DNA of 14,593 nucleotides from UBA8653 sp963978155 (GCA_963978155.1 CAXBRK010000046.1:1-14593), one strand, 5' to 3'. Counted from the first letter of the stretch, positions 1 through 8,288 are shown. Notes: generated by a model not told the origin, from the sequence alone. Program-made: numbers and translations.

Positions 1-1886
1 GGGCTTCGGGCGGATCCTTGTGGCGAGCTCTTCCCCAGACGTTGCGTGATCAACGGGTGGAAGAGGTGGTTCCGAGTGTCGAACGATGGAGGCAGGATTT
101 GTTTCGCCGGTTGGCCGAGGAGGATGGGCGACCAGTTGAGGAGTTGTACGCGCGGGCCGAGGAGATCGTGTCCCAAGTTGAGCGTGCACAGGCTTCTTTT
201 GTGCGGCGACAGCGTGCCAAATACGAGGAACGGTTCGGGACGCCACCGGCAGGATGGTCTCCAGGACAGATTCGTGAGCGGACACTGTCCTACGCGTTGC
301 TGCAGGCCGACCAACAGGTCGGATTTGCTTTTGAGCAGTGGGCCGAACAGGCACGGAACGCTTTTCGTGAAGTCAACATCGATTTGGATGATCTCGTTGA
401 GGTTCGTTCCCGCGATGAGCGTCAATACCCTTCGGCTTCGATCGAAGTGGAACTAGCCAACAGCAGCTTCCCAACATCCCTTCAGCAATTTGGTGGCCGA
501 TACACCGTCGAAGGATGTGCATCTGATCTTCTGGGTTCACTCGGGGATGTGGGCGCTGAACACATTGAACAGCGTGCTTTTGGTCTCCAAAACGCAGAAG
601 CTCTTGGGGGATACCGGGTGGGTGACGAGGTGGGGGTTCGTGGAATCGAAGCCGCACAAGAGGCCAACCTGCGGGGGTCTTTGGGATTTGTGAAACGGTC
701 TGCCGTCGGCGGGGTGGAAGCAGAGACCGTTGAACCTCAGCCGGGGCAAGACATTCATCTTCATCTGGACATCGAATGGCAAGCCGTGGCCGAATCATTG
801 CTGGATCCTGCCCTTGGTCTTTGCCAAGCCCAAGCCAATCAGAAAGGGACTCTGCCCGCCGGGACCCCGTTGGCCGGGTCGTTGGTGTTGGTTGAGTTGT
901 CCACCGGCAATGTTCAAGTGGCCGCCGGGCGTCCCATCGCCACCGAAGTTGACGGTCCGACGTGGCGTCGCGGAGGGGTGGTCCGGGCCACCGAAGCCAT
1001 CCTTGCCCCCGGTTCTATTGTGAAGCCATTCTTGTTGGTGGCGGGGTTGTCCGAAGGCAAGGTTCGGGCCAACGAACAAATCAATTGCCAGGGGTATTTC
1101 TTCCCTGAAAAACGCGATAGATTTCGCTGCTGGATTGCCAACCGCAACGCGCGGGAGCATGGCCCACTGGATGCCGCTGATGCGCTCGCACACAGTTGCA
1201 ATATTTATTTTTACGAGGTGGGGCGTCGGCTTGGTCTCGAAACCGAAGCCTCGTGGCTTCGTCGGTTTGGTTTTGGTGAGCGTCCTGAGGTCGGACTCTT
1301 GTACGAACGTGAACTCGACCGGGGCCCTGTGTTCTTGGGGGAGACGTCCGGCCGGATTCCAGATCCCGCCTCCATCCCCCGTGGGCAACGTGTGTCGGAA
1401 GCCATGTCCAGTGCCATCGGACAATCGGCCTTGGTGTGCTCGCCGCTTCAAGCTGCCATTGCCTACGCCCGCCTGGGAGCGCGGGGCGCCTTGCCTCATC
1501 CGGAATTGGTGGCAACTGGGAACCCTCGTCCCGTTGGAGAAGCGCTTCCGGATGCGGTCATCGATCCCGTCTTGGTTGGCTTGCGTCGTGTGCTGTCGGA
1601 GCGGTACGGGACCGGACGCGATATCGAAGAGGTCCCCGGCTGCACGATTTTGGGGAAGACGGGCACGGCGGAGGCTCCTCCGATCAGCATCGGGGGGGTG
1701 CAGAAAAATGATGGCACCCACGCTTGGTTCGCCGGTCTGATTGGTCCCGAAGGACAGGCGCCCACCCACTCGTTTGTGTCTGTGGTGGAATACGGCGGTT
1801 CCGGAGGTCGGACCGCCGGTCCCTTGGCCACGGCCTTCTTGCGGGAATTGGCCCGTCGCGGTGCCTTTGGGGAGCCAACATCATGA
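1..1886 (+). CDS. Class B penicillin-binding protein, PBP2/FtsI type (5' partial)
   Basis: This is a peptidoglycan DD-transpeptidase, acting in the periplasm to cross-link new glycan strands. The three catalytic motifs are visible in order: SxxK as SIVK with the nucleophile serine codon at 1014-1016, SxN as SCN at 1194-1202, and KTGT at 1656-1667. Before them, roughly 600-780, lies the dimerisation/pedestal segment with GDEVGVRGIE and LRGSLG, followed by PGQDIHLHLDIEWQ, which resembles the usual start of the transpeptidase domain. The stretch around 1084-1220 (CQGYFF, RFRCW, then SCNIYFYEVGRRLG) looks more like PBP2/MrdA than FtsI, while the operon position would suggest FtsI, so I give no symbol. 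The reading frame is open to the left edge with no membrane anchor in view. A TTG at 18 is possible, but the true start is most likely upstream. The N-terminal 200 or so visible residues are charged, helical-looking and poorly conserved. The stop overlaps the next start as ATGA. Confidence 0.9.
   Translation, partial: ASGGSLWRALPQTLRDQRVEEVVPSVERWRQDLFRRLAEEDGRPVEELYARAEEIVSQVERAQASFVRRQRAKYEERFGTPPAGWSPGQIRERTLSYALLQADQQVGFAFEQWAEQARNAFREVNIDLDDLVEVRSRDERQYPSASIEVELANSSFPTSLQQFGGRYTVEGCASDLLGSLGDVGAEHIEQRAFGLQNAEALGGYRVGDEVGVRGIEAAQEANLRGSLGFVKRSAVGGVEAETVEPQPGQDIHLHLDIEWQAVAESLLDPALGLCQAQANQKGTLPAGTPLAGSLVLVELSTGNVQVAAGRPIATEVDGPTWRRGGVVRATEAILAPGSIVKPFLLVAGLSEGKVRANEQINCQGYFFPEKRDRFRCWIANRNAREHGPLDAADALAHSCNIYFYEVGRRLGLETEASWLRRFGFGERPEVGLLYERELDRGPVFLGETSGRIPDPASIPRGQRVSEAMSSAIGQSALVCSPLQAAIAYARLGARGALPHPELVATGNPRPVGEALPDAVIDPVLVGLRRVLSERYGTGRDIEEVPGCTILGKTGTAEAPPISIGGVQKNDGTHAWFAGLIGPEGQAPTHSFVSVVEYGGSGGRTAGPLATAFLRELARRGAFGEPTS
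1869..1874 (+). promoter_or_regulatory. Shine-Dalgarno site for the SEDS gene
   Basis: GGGGAG lies 8 nt before the ATG at 1883, inside the end of the PBP gene. It supports choosing ATG 1883 over in-frame upstream starts and implies translational coupling through the ATGA overlap. Confidence 0.6.
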
Positions 1887-3076
1887 GATGGTTCGCCATG
1901 GTGCTGGTCTTGGTTCCGGCGTTCCTTCTTTCGTTGCTTGGGCTTTCGGCCATTGCCACGGTAGGAGACGCTGGTCGAAGTTTGGCCAACTGGAAGCAGC
2001 AGGCTTTTTTCCTGCCCTTGGGGTTGGTCGGCGCCACGATCGCAGCCTGCGTGCCGCTGCATCTGCTGCGAAAGCATGCGGGACTTCTGGGGTTGCTGGT
2101 GGCTGGACTTTTGGTGTTGCTGCTGCTTCCCGGAGTTCCTGAATCCTTGGTCCGTCCTCGCAACGGGGCACGGCGGTGGATCAGTTTGGTGGTGTTTGAT
2201 TTGCAGCCTTCAGAGTTGGCCCGGGTGGCGTGGTGCTTGTTGATGGCCCGGCTGCTGTATGCCGGCGACGCGCACCGGCGGTTGTCCGGGTTGCTTCGTC
2301 CGGTGGCACTGACGGCAATCGCCGGCGGTTTGATCGTGGTGGAGCCCGATCTCGGAACCACTCTGCTCTTTGTCCCTGCCTTCGTCACCATCCTGATCGC
2401 CGCTGGAGGTCGAATTCGTCATCTGTTGATGTTCCTCGTGCCGGCGGCTTTGATTCCCGTGTTGTTGATTGGGGGCATGTTGCTCGCCCCCGAGGCGGGA
2501 GAGGCTCGGTTGTCGCAGGTTCTCAAGCCGCACCAAGTCGACCGGATCGTGGCCTACACCGCTCAACTCCGAGGTGATCCAAGGTACGACGATGACATTG
2601 GCTATCAAGCGGCGAAAGCTTTGCTGGCCACGGCCTCGGGAGGGGTGACGGGGTTGGGTCGTGAAGGAGCGGCTCGGGCGGTGCGATTGTCTGGTCTTCC
2701 CGAAGCCCACAACGACATGGTGTTTGCGGTTTTGGTGGCCCAGCATGGCGCGCTGGGAGCGGTGGTGGTGTTGGGTTTGTATGTCGCCTTCGGGATTGGG
2801 GGCTTGTTGATTGCTCGCTCGTGCGCGCACCCGTTTGGGCGGCTGGTGGCAGTGGGGATCACCACCATGTTGGTCTCGCAAGCCTTGGTGCACGCCTCCA
2901 TGACACTGGGGTTGCTCCCGATCACCGGAATCACCTTGCCACTCGTGAGTTACGGGGGATCGAGCTTGGTCACCACGTGGGGGATGATCGGCGTTCTGGT
3001 CGGTTTGGCCATGACCCCCTCGGGACGCAAGCAGGAAGAGCGGTGGGACTTCGCGTTCGGAAGCAACCCGTCGTAG
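1883..3076 (+). CDS. SEDS family peptidoglycan glycosyltransferase (FtsW/RodA)
   Basis: A 397-residue polytopic membrane protein, the normal size for FtsW/RodA/SpoVE, which polymerises lipid II in partnership with a class B PBP. About ten hydrophobic segments span the chain, the first at residues 5-25. Family signatures are NGARRWI (94-100), QPSELAR (108-114), EPDLGTT (154-160), GLPEAH (271-276) and ITGITLPLVSYGGSS (347-361). D278, in LPEAHNDM, aligns with the Asp known to be essential in RodA and FtsW. The usual surrounding HTDF is HNDM here. LPEAH and the TLPLVSYGGSS loop lean towards FtsW, while the upstream PBP leans towards PBP2, so the pair could be FtsW/FtsI or RodA/PBP2 in function. 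The start is fixed by the ATGA overlap and the GGGGAG site. The gene lies between its likely PBP partner and murE, 11 nt ahead. Confidence 0.93.
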   Translation: MRWFAMVLVLVPAFLLSLLGLSAIATVGDAGRSLANWKQQAFFLPLGLVGATIAACVPLHLLRKHAGLLGLLVAGLLVLLLLPGVPESLVRPRNGARRWISLVVFDLQPSELARVAWCLLMARLLYAGDAHRRLSGLLRPVALTAIAGGLIVVEPDLGTTLLFVPAFVTILIAAGGRIRHLLMFLVPAALIPVLLIGGMLLAPEAGEARLSQVLKPHQVDRIVAYTAQLRGDPRYDDDIGYQAAKALLATASGGVTGLGREGAARAVRLSGLPEAHNDMVFAVLVAQHGALGAVVVLGLYVAFGIGGLLIARSCAHPFGRLVAVGITTMLVSQALVHASMTLGLLPITGITLPLVSYGGSSLVTTWGMIGVLVGLAMTPSGRKQEERWDFAFGSNPS

Positions 3077-3087
3077 CATCACCAAGA

Positions 3088-4587
3088 ATGCGTTTGTCGA
3101 GGTTGCTTTCAGAGGTTCCAGGGATCCAACTTCCCGAGGGGGATGATCCGGTCATCCAAGGGGTGACCGACGATTCCAGAAAAGTTGGTGCAGGTTGGTT
3201 GTTCGTGGCTCGGCGGGGCCAGAACGTCGATGGGCATCAGTACATCCCCAGTGTCTTGGCGGCGGGCGCTTCGGCTTTGGTGGTCGAAGAAGCGGTGGAG
3301 ACACGAAAAGGGGTGGTCACCATCTTGGCCGAAGATGCTTCGGTCGCGTTGGCCCATTTGTGTGAAGCGTGGTGCGAACACCCCACCCGAGAATTGGATC
3401 TGGTCGGCGTCACCGGCACGAATGGGAAGACCACGGTGACTTGGTTGATCCATCAACTGGTGCGTCACGGTGGCATTGATTCAGGGTTGGTGGGGACCGT
3501 CGGTATCCAGACCGGCCGCTTGCCGGCCATTCAACCAGCAACGATGACCACGCCGCCCGCGCCCGAATTGAGTGCTTTGTTGGCGGACATGGTGGACGCG
3601 AACTGCAAAGCATGTTTGATGGAGGTTTCTTCCCATGCTTTGGATCAACGCCGGGTTGATGCGTTGCAATTTTCGGTGGCGGTTTTTACCAATCTGACCG
3701 GTGACCATCTGGATTACCACCAAGACATGGCGAACTACGCGGCGGCCAAAGCCAGGTTGTTTGAGCTGTTGGACGAAGATGGCACCGCCATCGTCAATAT
3801 TGATGACCAAGCCGCCGAGATCATGATCGGTGCGACCAAAGCCAAGAATCTGATTCGGGTCAGCACCCAGTCTGCCCCCGGTGCTGATCTCACAGCCGAA
3901 GTGCGATGTGAACATGCTGATGGCACCGAAATCGTGCTGACCGGTCTTGGATTTGACGGCGCGGTGGTGACGGTTCCGCTTCCCGGTCGACACAACGTTC
4001 AGAATGTGCTGTGCAGTGTGGCCGCGGCTTGCGGTCTCGGTCTCACGGTCCAGCAGATCTTGCCCGCATTGCAAGTTCTTCGGGCTCCCCCCGGTCGTCT
4101 GGAGCCCGTGGAAGACCCGGCTGATGAAGTGAAGGCTTTTGTGGACTATGCCCATACGGATGATGCGTTGTGTCAGGTGCTGACGGCCATGCGTCCTGCG
4201 GTGCCTGAGGGCGCACAATTGCACGTGTTGTTCGGATGCGGGGGTGACCGCGATCGTTCGAAGCGTCCACGCATGGCCCAAGTGGCCACGGCTTTGGCCG
4301 ACCGGGTCATGGTGACCAGTGACAATCCGCGAACGGAAAATCCGGAAGCCATCATCCAAGACATTTTGGCGGGGATTCCTGCATCCGCCCAAGCCCACGT
4401 TGAACACGAGGTTGAGCGGGGCCGGGCCATCCGACAGGCGGTGGCAGCCATGAAGCAGAACGACGTCTTGATTGTTGCGGGCAAGGGCCACGAGGATTAC
4501 CAAATTCTGGGGACGCACCGCATCGCGTTTGACGATCGCAGCCATGTTGCCGAAGCGCTTCGCTACCGCGCTGAGGGAGGGTGTTGA
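3088..4587 (+). CDS. murE: UDP-MurNAc-tripeptide synthetase, meso-diaminopimelate type
   Basis: A cytoplasmic ATP-dependent ligase that adds the third amino acid to UDP-MurNAc-L-Ala-D-Glu. The protein has 499 residues, as expected. The P-loop GTNGKTT is at residues 110-116. EVSSHALDQRRVD follows, and YHQDMANYAAAK ends in K221, which matches the carbamylated lysine of the family. FGCGGDRDRSKRP opens the C-terminal domain, and GKGHEDYQ lies near the end. DNPR at residues 412-415 (4321-4332), followed by TE, is the motif that binds meso-diaminopimelate. Lysine-adding MurE enzymes differ here. One common motif, YAHTPDAL, reads YAHTDDAL. The start ATG at 3088 gives MRLSRLL, typical of the family N-terminus, although the Shine-Dalgarno before it is weak, so the gene may depend on reinitiation after the SEDS stop. 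The longer in-frame extension back to 2821 lies wholly within the SEDS gene. Confidence 0.97.
   Translation: MRLSRLLSEVPGIQLPEGDDPVIQGVTDDSRKVGAGWLFVARRGQNVDGHQYIPSVLAAGASALVVEEAVETRKGVVTILAEDASVALAHLCEAWCEHPTRELDLVGVTGTNGKTTVTWLIHQLVRHGGIDSGLVGTVGIQTGRLPAIQPATMTTPPAPELSALLADMVDANCKACLMEVSSHALDQRRVDALQFSVAVFTNLTGDHLDYHQDMANYAAAKARLFELLDEDGTAIVNIDDQAAEIMIGATKAKNLIRVSTQSAPGADLTAEVRCEHADGTEIVLTGLGFDGAVVTVPLPGRHNVQNVLCSVAAACGLGLTVQQILPALQVLRAPPGRLEPVEDPADEVKAFVDYAHTDDALCQVLTAMRPAVPEGAQLHVLFGCGGDRDRSKRPRMAQVATALADRVMVTSDNPRTENPEAIIQDILAGIPASAQAHVEHEVERGRAIRQAVAAMKQNDVLIVAGKGHEDYQILGTHRIAFDDRSHVAEALRYRAEGGC
4573..4580 (+). promoter_or_regulatory. Strong Shine-Dalgarno deciding the murF start
   Basis: GAGGGAGG lies inside the last codons of murE, 8 nt before GTG 4589. 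It is the best ribosome-binding site in the operon and favours GTG 4589 (or TTG 4592) over the in-frame ATG at 4544, which has no comparable site. Confidence 0.65.
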
Positions 4588-4588
4588 G

Positions 4589-5941
4589 GTGTTGAATGGT
4601 GCGTTGGCCGCAGAGGCAACCGGGGGTATTTGGACTGGTAACGCGCCCGATTTTTCTTCTTTGTCAACCGACACCCGAGAGATCAAACCAGGACAGTGGT
4701 TTTTGGCTTTGAAGGGTGAGCGATTTGACGCCCATGATCATGTCGAGCAAGCCGTGGCCCTTGGCGCCAGCGCGCTCATTGTGGCCAGAGGTGTGCAGCC
4801 CTCATGTCCGCAGTTGGTCGTTCCGGACACTAGAGTTGCTCTGGGGCAACTGGCGGCCGCCCACCGGGCGGGGTGGTCTGGCTTCTCCGCCGCCGTCACG
4901 GGCTCGTGTGGAAAGACCACCACCAAACGTCTCTTGGCAGCGGGATTTCGGTGCCGGGGCGTGGGGGTGGAGAGTGCAAAAAGTTTCAACAACGACATCG
5001 GCGTGCCTCGCACGTTGTTGGAGCTGAGACGGGATCACGGCTGGCTCGCGGCTGAGGTTGGGATGAGCGCTCCCGGTGAAATTGCCCCTCTGGCACGAAT
5101 GGTCGCCCCCGATGCCGCCATCCTGACCATGGTGGGACAAGCCCACGCCGGTGCTTTTGATTCGCTGGACGGCGTACGGCAAGAAAAGCTTGAACTCCTT
5201 CGTGCGCTGGGACCGGGTGGGTTGGCGGTGTTGCCCGAAGGACTCCCGGCCGATCTCCCCACAGGGGTGCGGGTGGTCCGGTTTGGTTCGGCCGGTGATG
5301 TGGTCTGGGAAGCGGGCCCGTGGGAAGACCAGCGGCGTACGGGCATGATCGATGGTCACCCGTGCCGTCTGCGGTTGGCGGGAAGGCACGATGTGGGCAA
5401 TGCCGCGGCGGCCTATGCGGTGCTTCGTGAATTTGGGATCTCTGCGACGGACGCCTTGGAAGCCATGGAGTCCGTGGCTCCGGAGGCCATGCGTTTGACG
5501 CCACGGCAGTGTGGCCAGGCCGTGGTTTGGAACGATGCATACAACGCCAATCCGGAGTCCATCCGGGCGGCGATGGCAGCGTTTACCGACTTGGTGGAGC
5601 CAGATCGTTCCAGGGTGTTGGTGCTGGGGGAAGTGCTGGAGCTGGGAGAATGGTCAGAACAAGCCCACCAAGAGTTGGGGGTGAGCATCGCGCAATCCCA
5701 TGCGGCTGACCCCTTCCAGGAAATCTTCTTGGTGGGGGATGCCTTTTCGTCCACGGCTGCGCATCTTTGCGCTGATGGTTTGCCGGTGCGGCATGCCAGG
5801 GAGGCGCTGTCCCTCCAGGAGCAGTTCCGCTCGATGCTGGAGCATCCCGTGGCGGTCTTGATGAAGGGCTCGCGGGGGACAGGTCTCGAACGACTTCTTC
5901 CTTCGGCTGGAGAGGAACCCCTCTCGGGGTCGATGGGGTAA
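4589..5941 (+). CDS. murF: UDP-MurNAc-tripeptide:D-Ala-D-Ala ligase
   Basis: This cytoplasmic Mur ligase adds D-Ala-D-Ala to the MurNAc tripeptide, giving the pentapeptide used by MraY. With the GTG start it is 450 residues, the normal MurF length. The N-terminal domain has STDTREIKPGQWFLALKGERFDAHDH. The ATP P-loop is GSCGKTT at residues 105-111. NAYNANPES (YNANP at 318-322), VLGEVLELGEWSEQAH and LMKGSRGTGLERLL are the usual MurF signatures in the central and C-terminal domains. I chose GTG 4589 because of the GAGGGAGG site, because it sits 1 nt after the murE stop, and because the protein then begins directly with the conserved L-x-x-AAEATGG helix. ATG 4544 would add 15 poorly matching residues and overlap murE by 44 nt. 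Confidence 0.95.
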   Translation: MLNGALAAEATGGIWTGNAPDFSSLSTDTREIKPGQWFLALKGERFDAHDHVEQAVALGASALIVARGVQPSCPQLVVPDTRVALGQLAAAHRAGWSGFSAAVTGSCGKTTTKRLLAAGFRCRGVGVESAKSFNNDIGVPRTLLELRRDHGWLAAEVGMSAPGEIAPLARMVAPDAAILTMVGQAHAGAFDSLDGVRQEKLELLRALGPGGLAVLPEGLPADLPTGVRVVRFGSAGDVVWEAGPWEDQRRTGMIDGHPCRLRLAGRHDVGNAAAAYAVLREFGISATDALEAMESVAPEAMRLTPRQCGQAVVWNDAYNANPESIRAAMAAFTDLVEPDRSRVLVLGEVLELGEWSEQAHQELGVSIAQSHAADPFQEIFLVGDAFSSTAAHLCADGLPVRHAREALSLQEQFRSMLEHPVAVLMKGSRGTGLERLLPSAGEEPLSGSMG

Positions 5942-5949
5942 ACAGCAAG

Positions 5950-7146
5950 ATGTTGTTTCTGTTGTCACTCAAATGCATTGACGCCACCGATTGGTGGTTC
6001 TACGGCCTGATTCGCCTGATGCAAAAAACCGAATTTCGGATGGCGTTGGCGGTCTTGTTTGGCTTTGCCTCCGTGCTCCTCGCGGCCCCTTCGGTCATTG
6101 CATGGCTGCGGGCCAAAAAGATCGGGGATTTGGCCCAATCCAACCACCGTGACCTCGATGCCTTGACTCAGGAAAAATCGGGCACACCCACCATGGGTGG
6201 GATTCTCATCGTCGGTGCGTTGATGCTCTCCGTCTTGCTCTTCGCCGATCTGCGTGAGAGCTTGGTGCACTTCGCCATGGCCACCACCCTGTTCTTGGCT
6301 TTGCTGGGGGGCTTTGATGATTGGTTGAAGCTCACCGCGGGCAAGCGAGAGGGATCAAGGGACGGTTTACGGATGTGGGAGAAGCTCCTCTTCCAAGTGG
6401 GCTTGTCTGTCTTGATGGGGATTTTTCTCCACCGGCATTTTGAAAGCGGAGCGGCCGCACTGGTGGGCCTCGAGGGAGACATCGAGCAGCCAACCGCGCT
6501 GGTATTGAATCTCCCTTTCTTCCGGACGTGGATCCCCGGATCGAGCAACCTGTCGGAGTCGGTGATTTTGCTTCCCCAAATCGCCTTCGTGTTCTTGGCC
6601 ATCATGATGGTGGCTGGGACCAGCAATGCGGTCAACCTGACCGATGGCATGGATGGTCTCGCGCCGGGGCTGACCGTCGTCGTCGCCATCGCCATGATGC
6701 TGCCCTGCTGGATCGCCGGGCAAGTTGATCTGTCTCAGGAATTGCTGTTGCCGTACGTGCAAGGGGCGGAAGAACTCCTGGTGCCCTTGGGCGGATTGTT
6801 GGGGGCGACCCTGGGCTTTCTTTGGTTCAACGTCAACCCGGCTCGCGTCTTTATGGGAGACACTGGGGCTTTGGCGATCGGGGGATTGTTGGGCTTTGTT
6901 GCTCTGGCCATCCGGCAGGAACTGTTGTTCGTGCTCATCGCAGGGGTGTTCTTCCTGAACATGGCCAGTGTGATTCTTCAGGTGGGATCGTTCCGACTGC
7001 GGAAAGGGCGGCGTATCTTCCGCTGTGCACCCGTTCATCACCATTTCCGTTTGGGGGGATGGAGTGAAGTGCAGGTGGTCACCCGTTTCTGGATTGTGGG
7101 GGTGGTGCTGGCCACCGTGGCTTTGGTCACATTGCGTATTCGCTAA
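5950..7146 (+). CDS. mraY: Phospho-MurNAc-pentapeptide translocase
   Basis: An integral inner-membrane enzyme that transfers phospho-MurNAc-pentapeptide from UDP to undecaprenyl phosphate, making lipid I. The protein has 398 residues and about ten membrane segments, slightly longer than the common 360. The extra length is mainly a loop at about residues 165-200. Motifs seen: SGTPTMGG (77-84), GFDDWLK with the Asp pair D123/D124, NAVNLTDGMDGL (226-237), FMGDTG (301-306) and APVHHHF with H363-H365, then GGWSE and RFWI. At residue 337 this protein has Asn where homologues I know have Glu (the FVxExxSVI segment), and MAPIHHH reads CAPVHHH. The ATG at 5950 is 8 nt after murF, and its N-terminus aligns with other MraY proteins. 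The stop TAA overlaps the stop of the converging rluD-like gene. Confidence 0.96.
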   Translation: MLFLLSLKCIDATDWWFYGLIRLMQKTEFRMALAVLFGFASVLLAAPSVIAWLRAKKIGDLAQSNHRDLDALTQEKSGTPTMGGILIVGALMLSVLLFADLRESLVHFAMATTLFLALLGGFDDWLKLTAGKREGSRDGLRMWEKLLFQVGLSVLMGIFLHRHFESGAAALVGLEGDIEQPTALVLNLPFFRTWIPGSSNLSESVILLPQIAFVFLAIMMVAGTSNAVNLTDGMDGLAPGLTVVVAIAMMLPCWIAGQVDLSQELLLPYVQGAEELLVPLGGLLGATLGFLWFNVNPARVFMGDTGALAIGGLLGFVALAIRQELLFVLIAGVFFLNMASVILQVGSFRLRKGRRIFRCAPVHHHFRLGGWSEVQVVTRFWIVGVVLATVALVTLRIR

Positions 7147-8288
7147 TCGAACAGACTGCCTGACAATTCTGCTCCCGCCGGGGACAACGTGGTGCATCCG
7201 CCACGTCTGAGTCGGCGTACGGCACCGCACAGATCTTCGGGAGGCGAGGCTGCAAAAGACATCGGCTCCCCACTGATCGGGTGGTGGATTCGAAGATGCG
7301 TGGCGTGCAACGCCTGACGGTCAACCACCGGTTTGGCGAGATCCAGTTCGTCGGGCCCAGGTCCCAGTGCTGCGGGGAGACTTCTCTTGCCTCCGTACAA
7401 GTCGTCTCCCAGCAGGGGGTAGCCCCGGTGGGAAAGGTGCACTCGGATCTGATGGGTTCGGCCGGTCTTCAGTTCCACTTCCACCAAGGCGTGCTCCTCG
7501 TATTGCTCGAGGGTGCGATAGATCGAGACGGCTGGTTTGCCCAGTTCGTCGTGTCGAACCGCTTGCAGCAACCGTTGGCGGGGGTGAGGGCCGAGTGGAG
7601 AGTCGATCAATTCTGCAGCAGGTTCCGGGAGTCCGTGGACAATGGCAAGGTATCGCTTGCCCACGGTCCGTTCTTCAAACTGCTTCACCAGCCGCCAATG
7701 GGCGGTTTCATTTTTGGCCGCCACCATGACGCCACTGGTGTGACGGTCCAACCGATGCACGATGCCAGGACGAGCATGATCTTGCCCCACCTTGGAGAGT
7801 TCACCACCACTGCGGTGTTGGAAGTGCCAGGCCAGGGCATTGACCAAGGTGCCAGATTGGTGTCCTTTTGCCGGATGCACCAAGAGCCCGGCCGGCTTGT
7901 TGAGCACGATGATGTACTCGTCTTCGTGCAGCACTTCAAAGTCATGCTGTTCGGCGGGGATGTCCGAGCTGGGTGGGGCGGGAAGAAATACCGCCAGGCG
8001 ATCGCCTTGGCGTAACTTTGTCGAAGGCTTGGGCGTGCGGTCGTTGACGAGAACCGCACCATCTCGAATCAGATGCTGCAATCCGGTGCGGGACAGGAAT
8101 GGGATCCGGTCGGTGAGATAGCGGTCCAGACGTTTGTCGAGGTCGCGCCGTAACTTGAAGTGCACCACCACCGGTTCGCCATCCTGGGCGGCTGCGTGCA
8201 GGGCTTGAAGTTGTTCCAGATCAATGGTGCCGCCGCCGCCCAGAAGTTCGGCAGTTTGGTCAAGAAGTTCTGGTTCTTCTGTGCTCAC
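7143..8288 (-). CDS. rluD: RluD-like 23S rRNA pseudouridine synthase
   Basis: A 381-residue RluA-family pseudouridine synthase that isomerises uridines in RNA, with RluD acting on helix 69 of 23S rRNA in known cases. An N-terminal S4 RNA-binding domain covers about residues 48-105 (LDKRLDRYLTDR through LRQGDRLAVFLP). The catalytic domain follows: VLNKPAGLLVHPAKG (128-142), GTLVNAL, GIVHRLDRHTSG with catalytic Asp D181, and GRTHQIRVHLSHRGYPLLGDDLYGG. The first 45 residues are an acidic, poorly conserved extension. The start is a GTG that forms a GTGA overlap with the stop of the upstream membrane-protein gene, so the two are probably translationally coupled. RluA, RluC and RluD share these motifs, so the exact target uridine is uncertain. 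RluD is preferred because of the S4 domain and the FEVLHEDEYIIVLNKPAG pattern. Confidence 0.93.
   Translation of the reverse strand: MSTEEPELLDQTAELLGGGGTIDLEQLQALHAAAQDGEPVVVHFKLRRDLDKRLDRYLTDRIPFLSRTGLQHLIRDGAVLVNDRTPKPSTKLRQGDRLAVFLPAPPSSDIPAEQHDFEVLHEDEYIIVLNKPAGLLVHPAKGHQSGTLVNALAWHFQHRSGGELSKVGQDHARPGIVHRLDRHTSGVMVAAKNETAHWRLVKQFEERTVGKRYLAIVHGLPEPAAELIDSPLGPHPRQRLLQAVRHDELGKPAVSIYRTLEQYEEHALVEVELKTGRTHQIRVHLSHRGYPLLGDDLYGGKRSLPAALGPGPDELDLAKPVVDRQALHATHLRIHHPISGEPMSFAASPPEDLCGAVRRLRRGGCTTLSPAGAELSGSLFD

Noticed and set aside
795..1769. 324-codon minus-strand open frame inside the PBP gene
   Set aside because: The plus strand carries all PBP catalytic motifs; the antisense translation is low-complexity with no family pattern.
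1724..1882. Upstream extension of the SEDS gene in frame
   Set aside because: It overlaps the PBP transpeptidase end, reads as Arg-rich noise, and ATG 1883 has both a ribosome-binding site and the ATGA overlap.
2210..3085. 291-codon minus-strand open frame across the SEDS gene
   Set aside because: It is rich in His, Gln and Arg, as expected from antisense of membrane-protein codons.
2821..3087. Upstream extension of murE in frame
   Set aside because: It lies inside the SEDS gene and does not resemble a MurE N-terminus, whereas MRLSRLL at 3088 does.
4544..4588. ATG start for murF at 4544
   Set aside because: No good ribosome-binding site, and 15 extra residues without family similarity; GTG 4589 follows GAGGGAGG.
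3481..4686. 401-codon open frame on the minus strand across murE and murF
   Set aside because: It is antisense to two clear Mur ligase genes, has no recognisable domain, and is a product of GC-rich codon bias.
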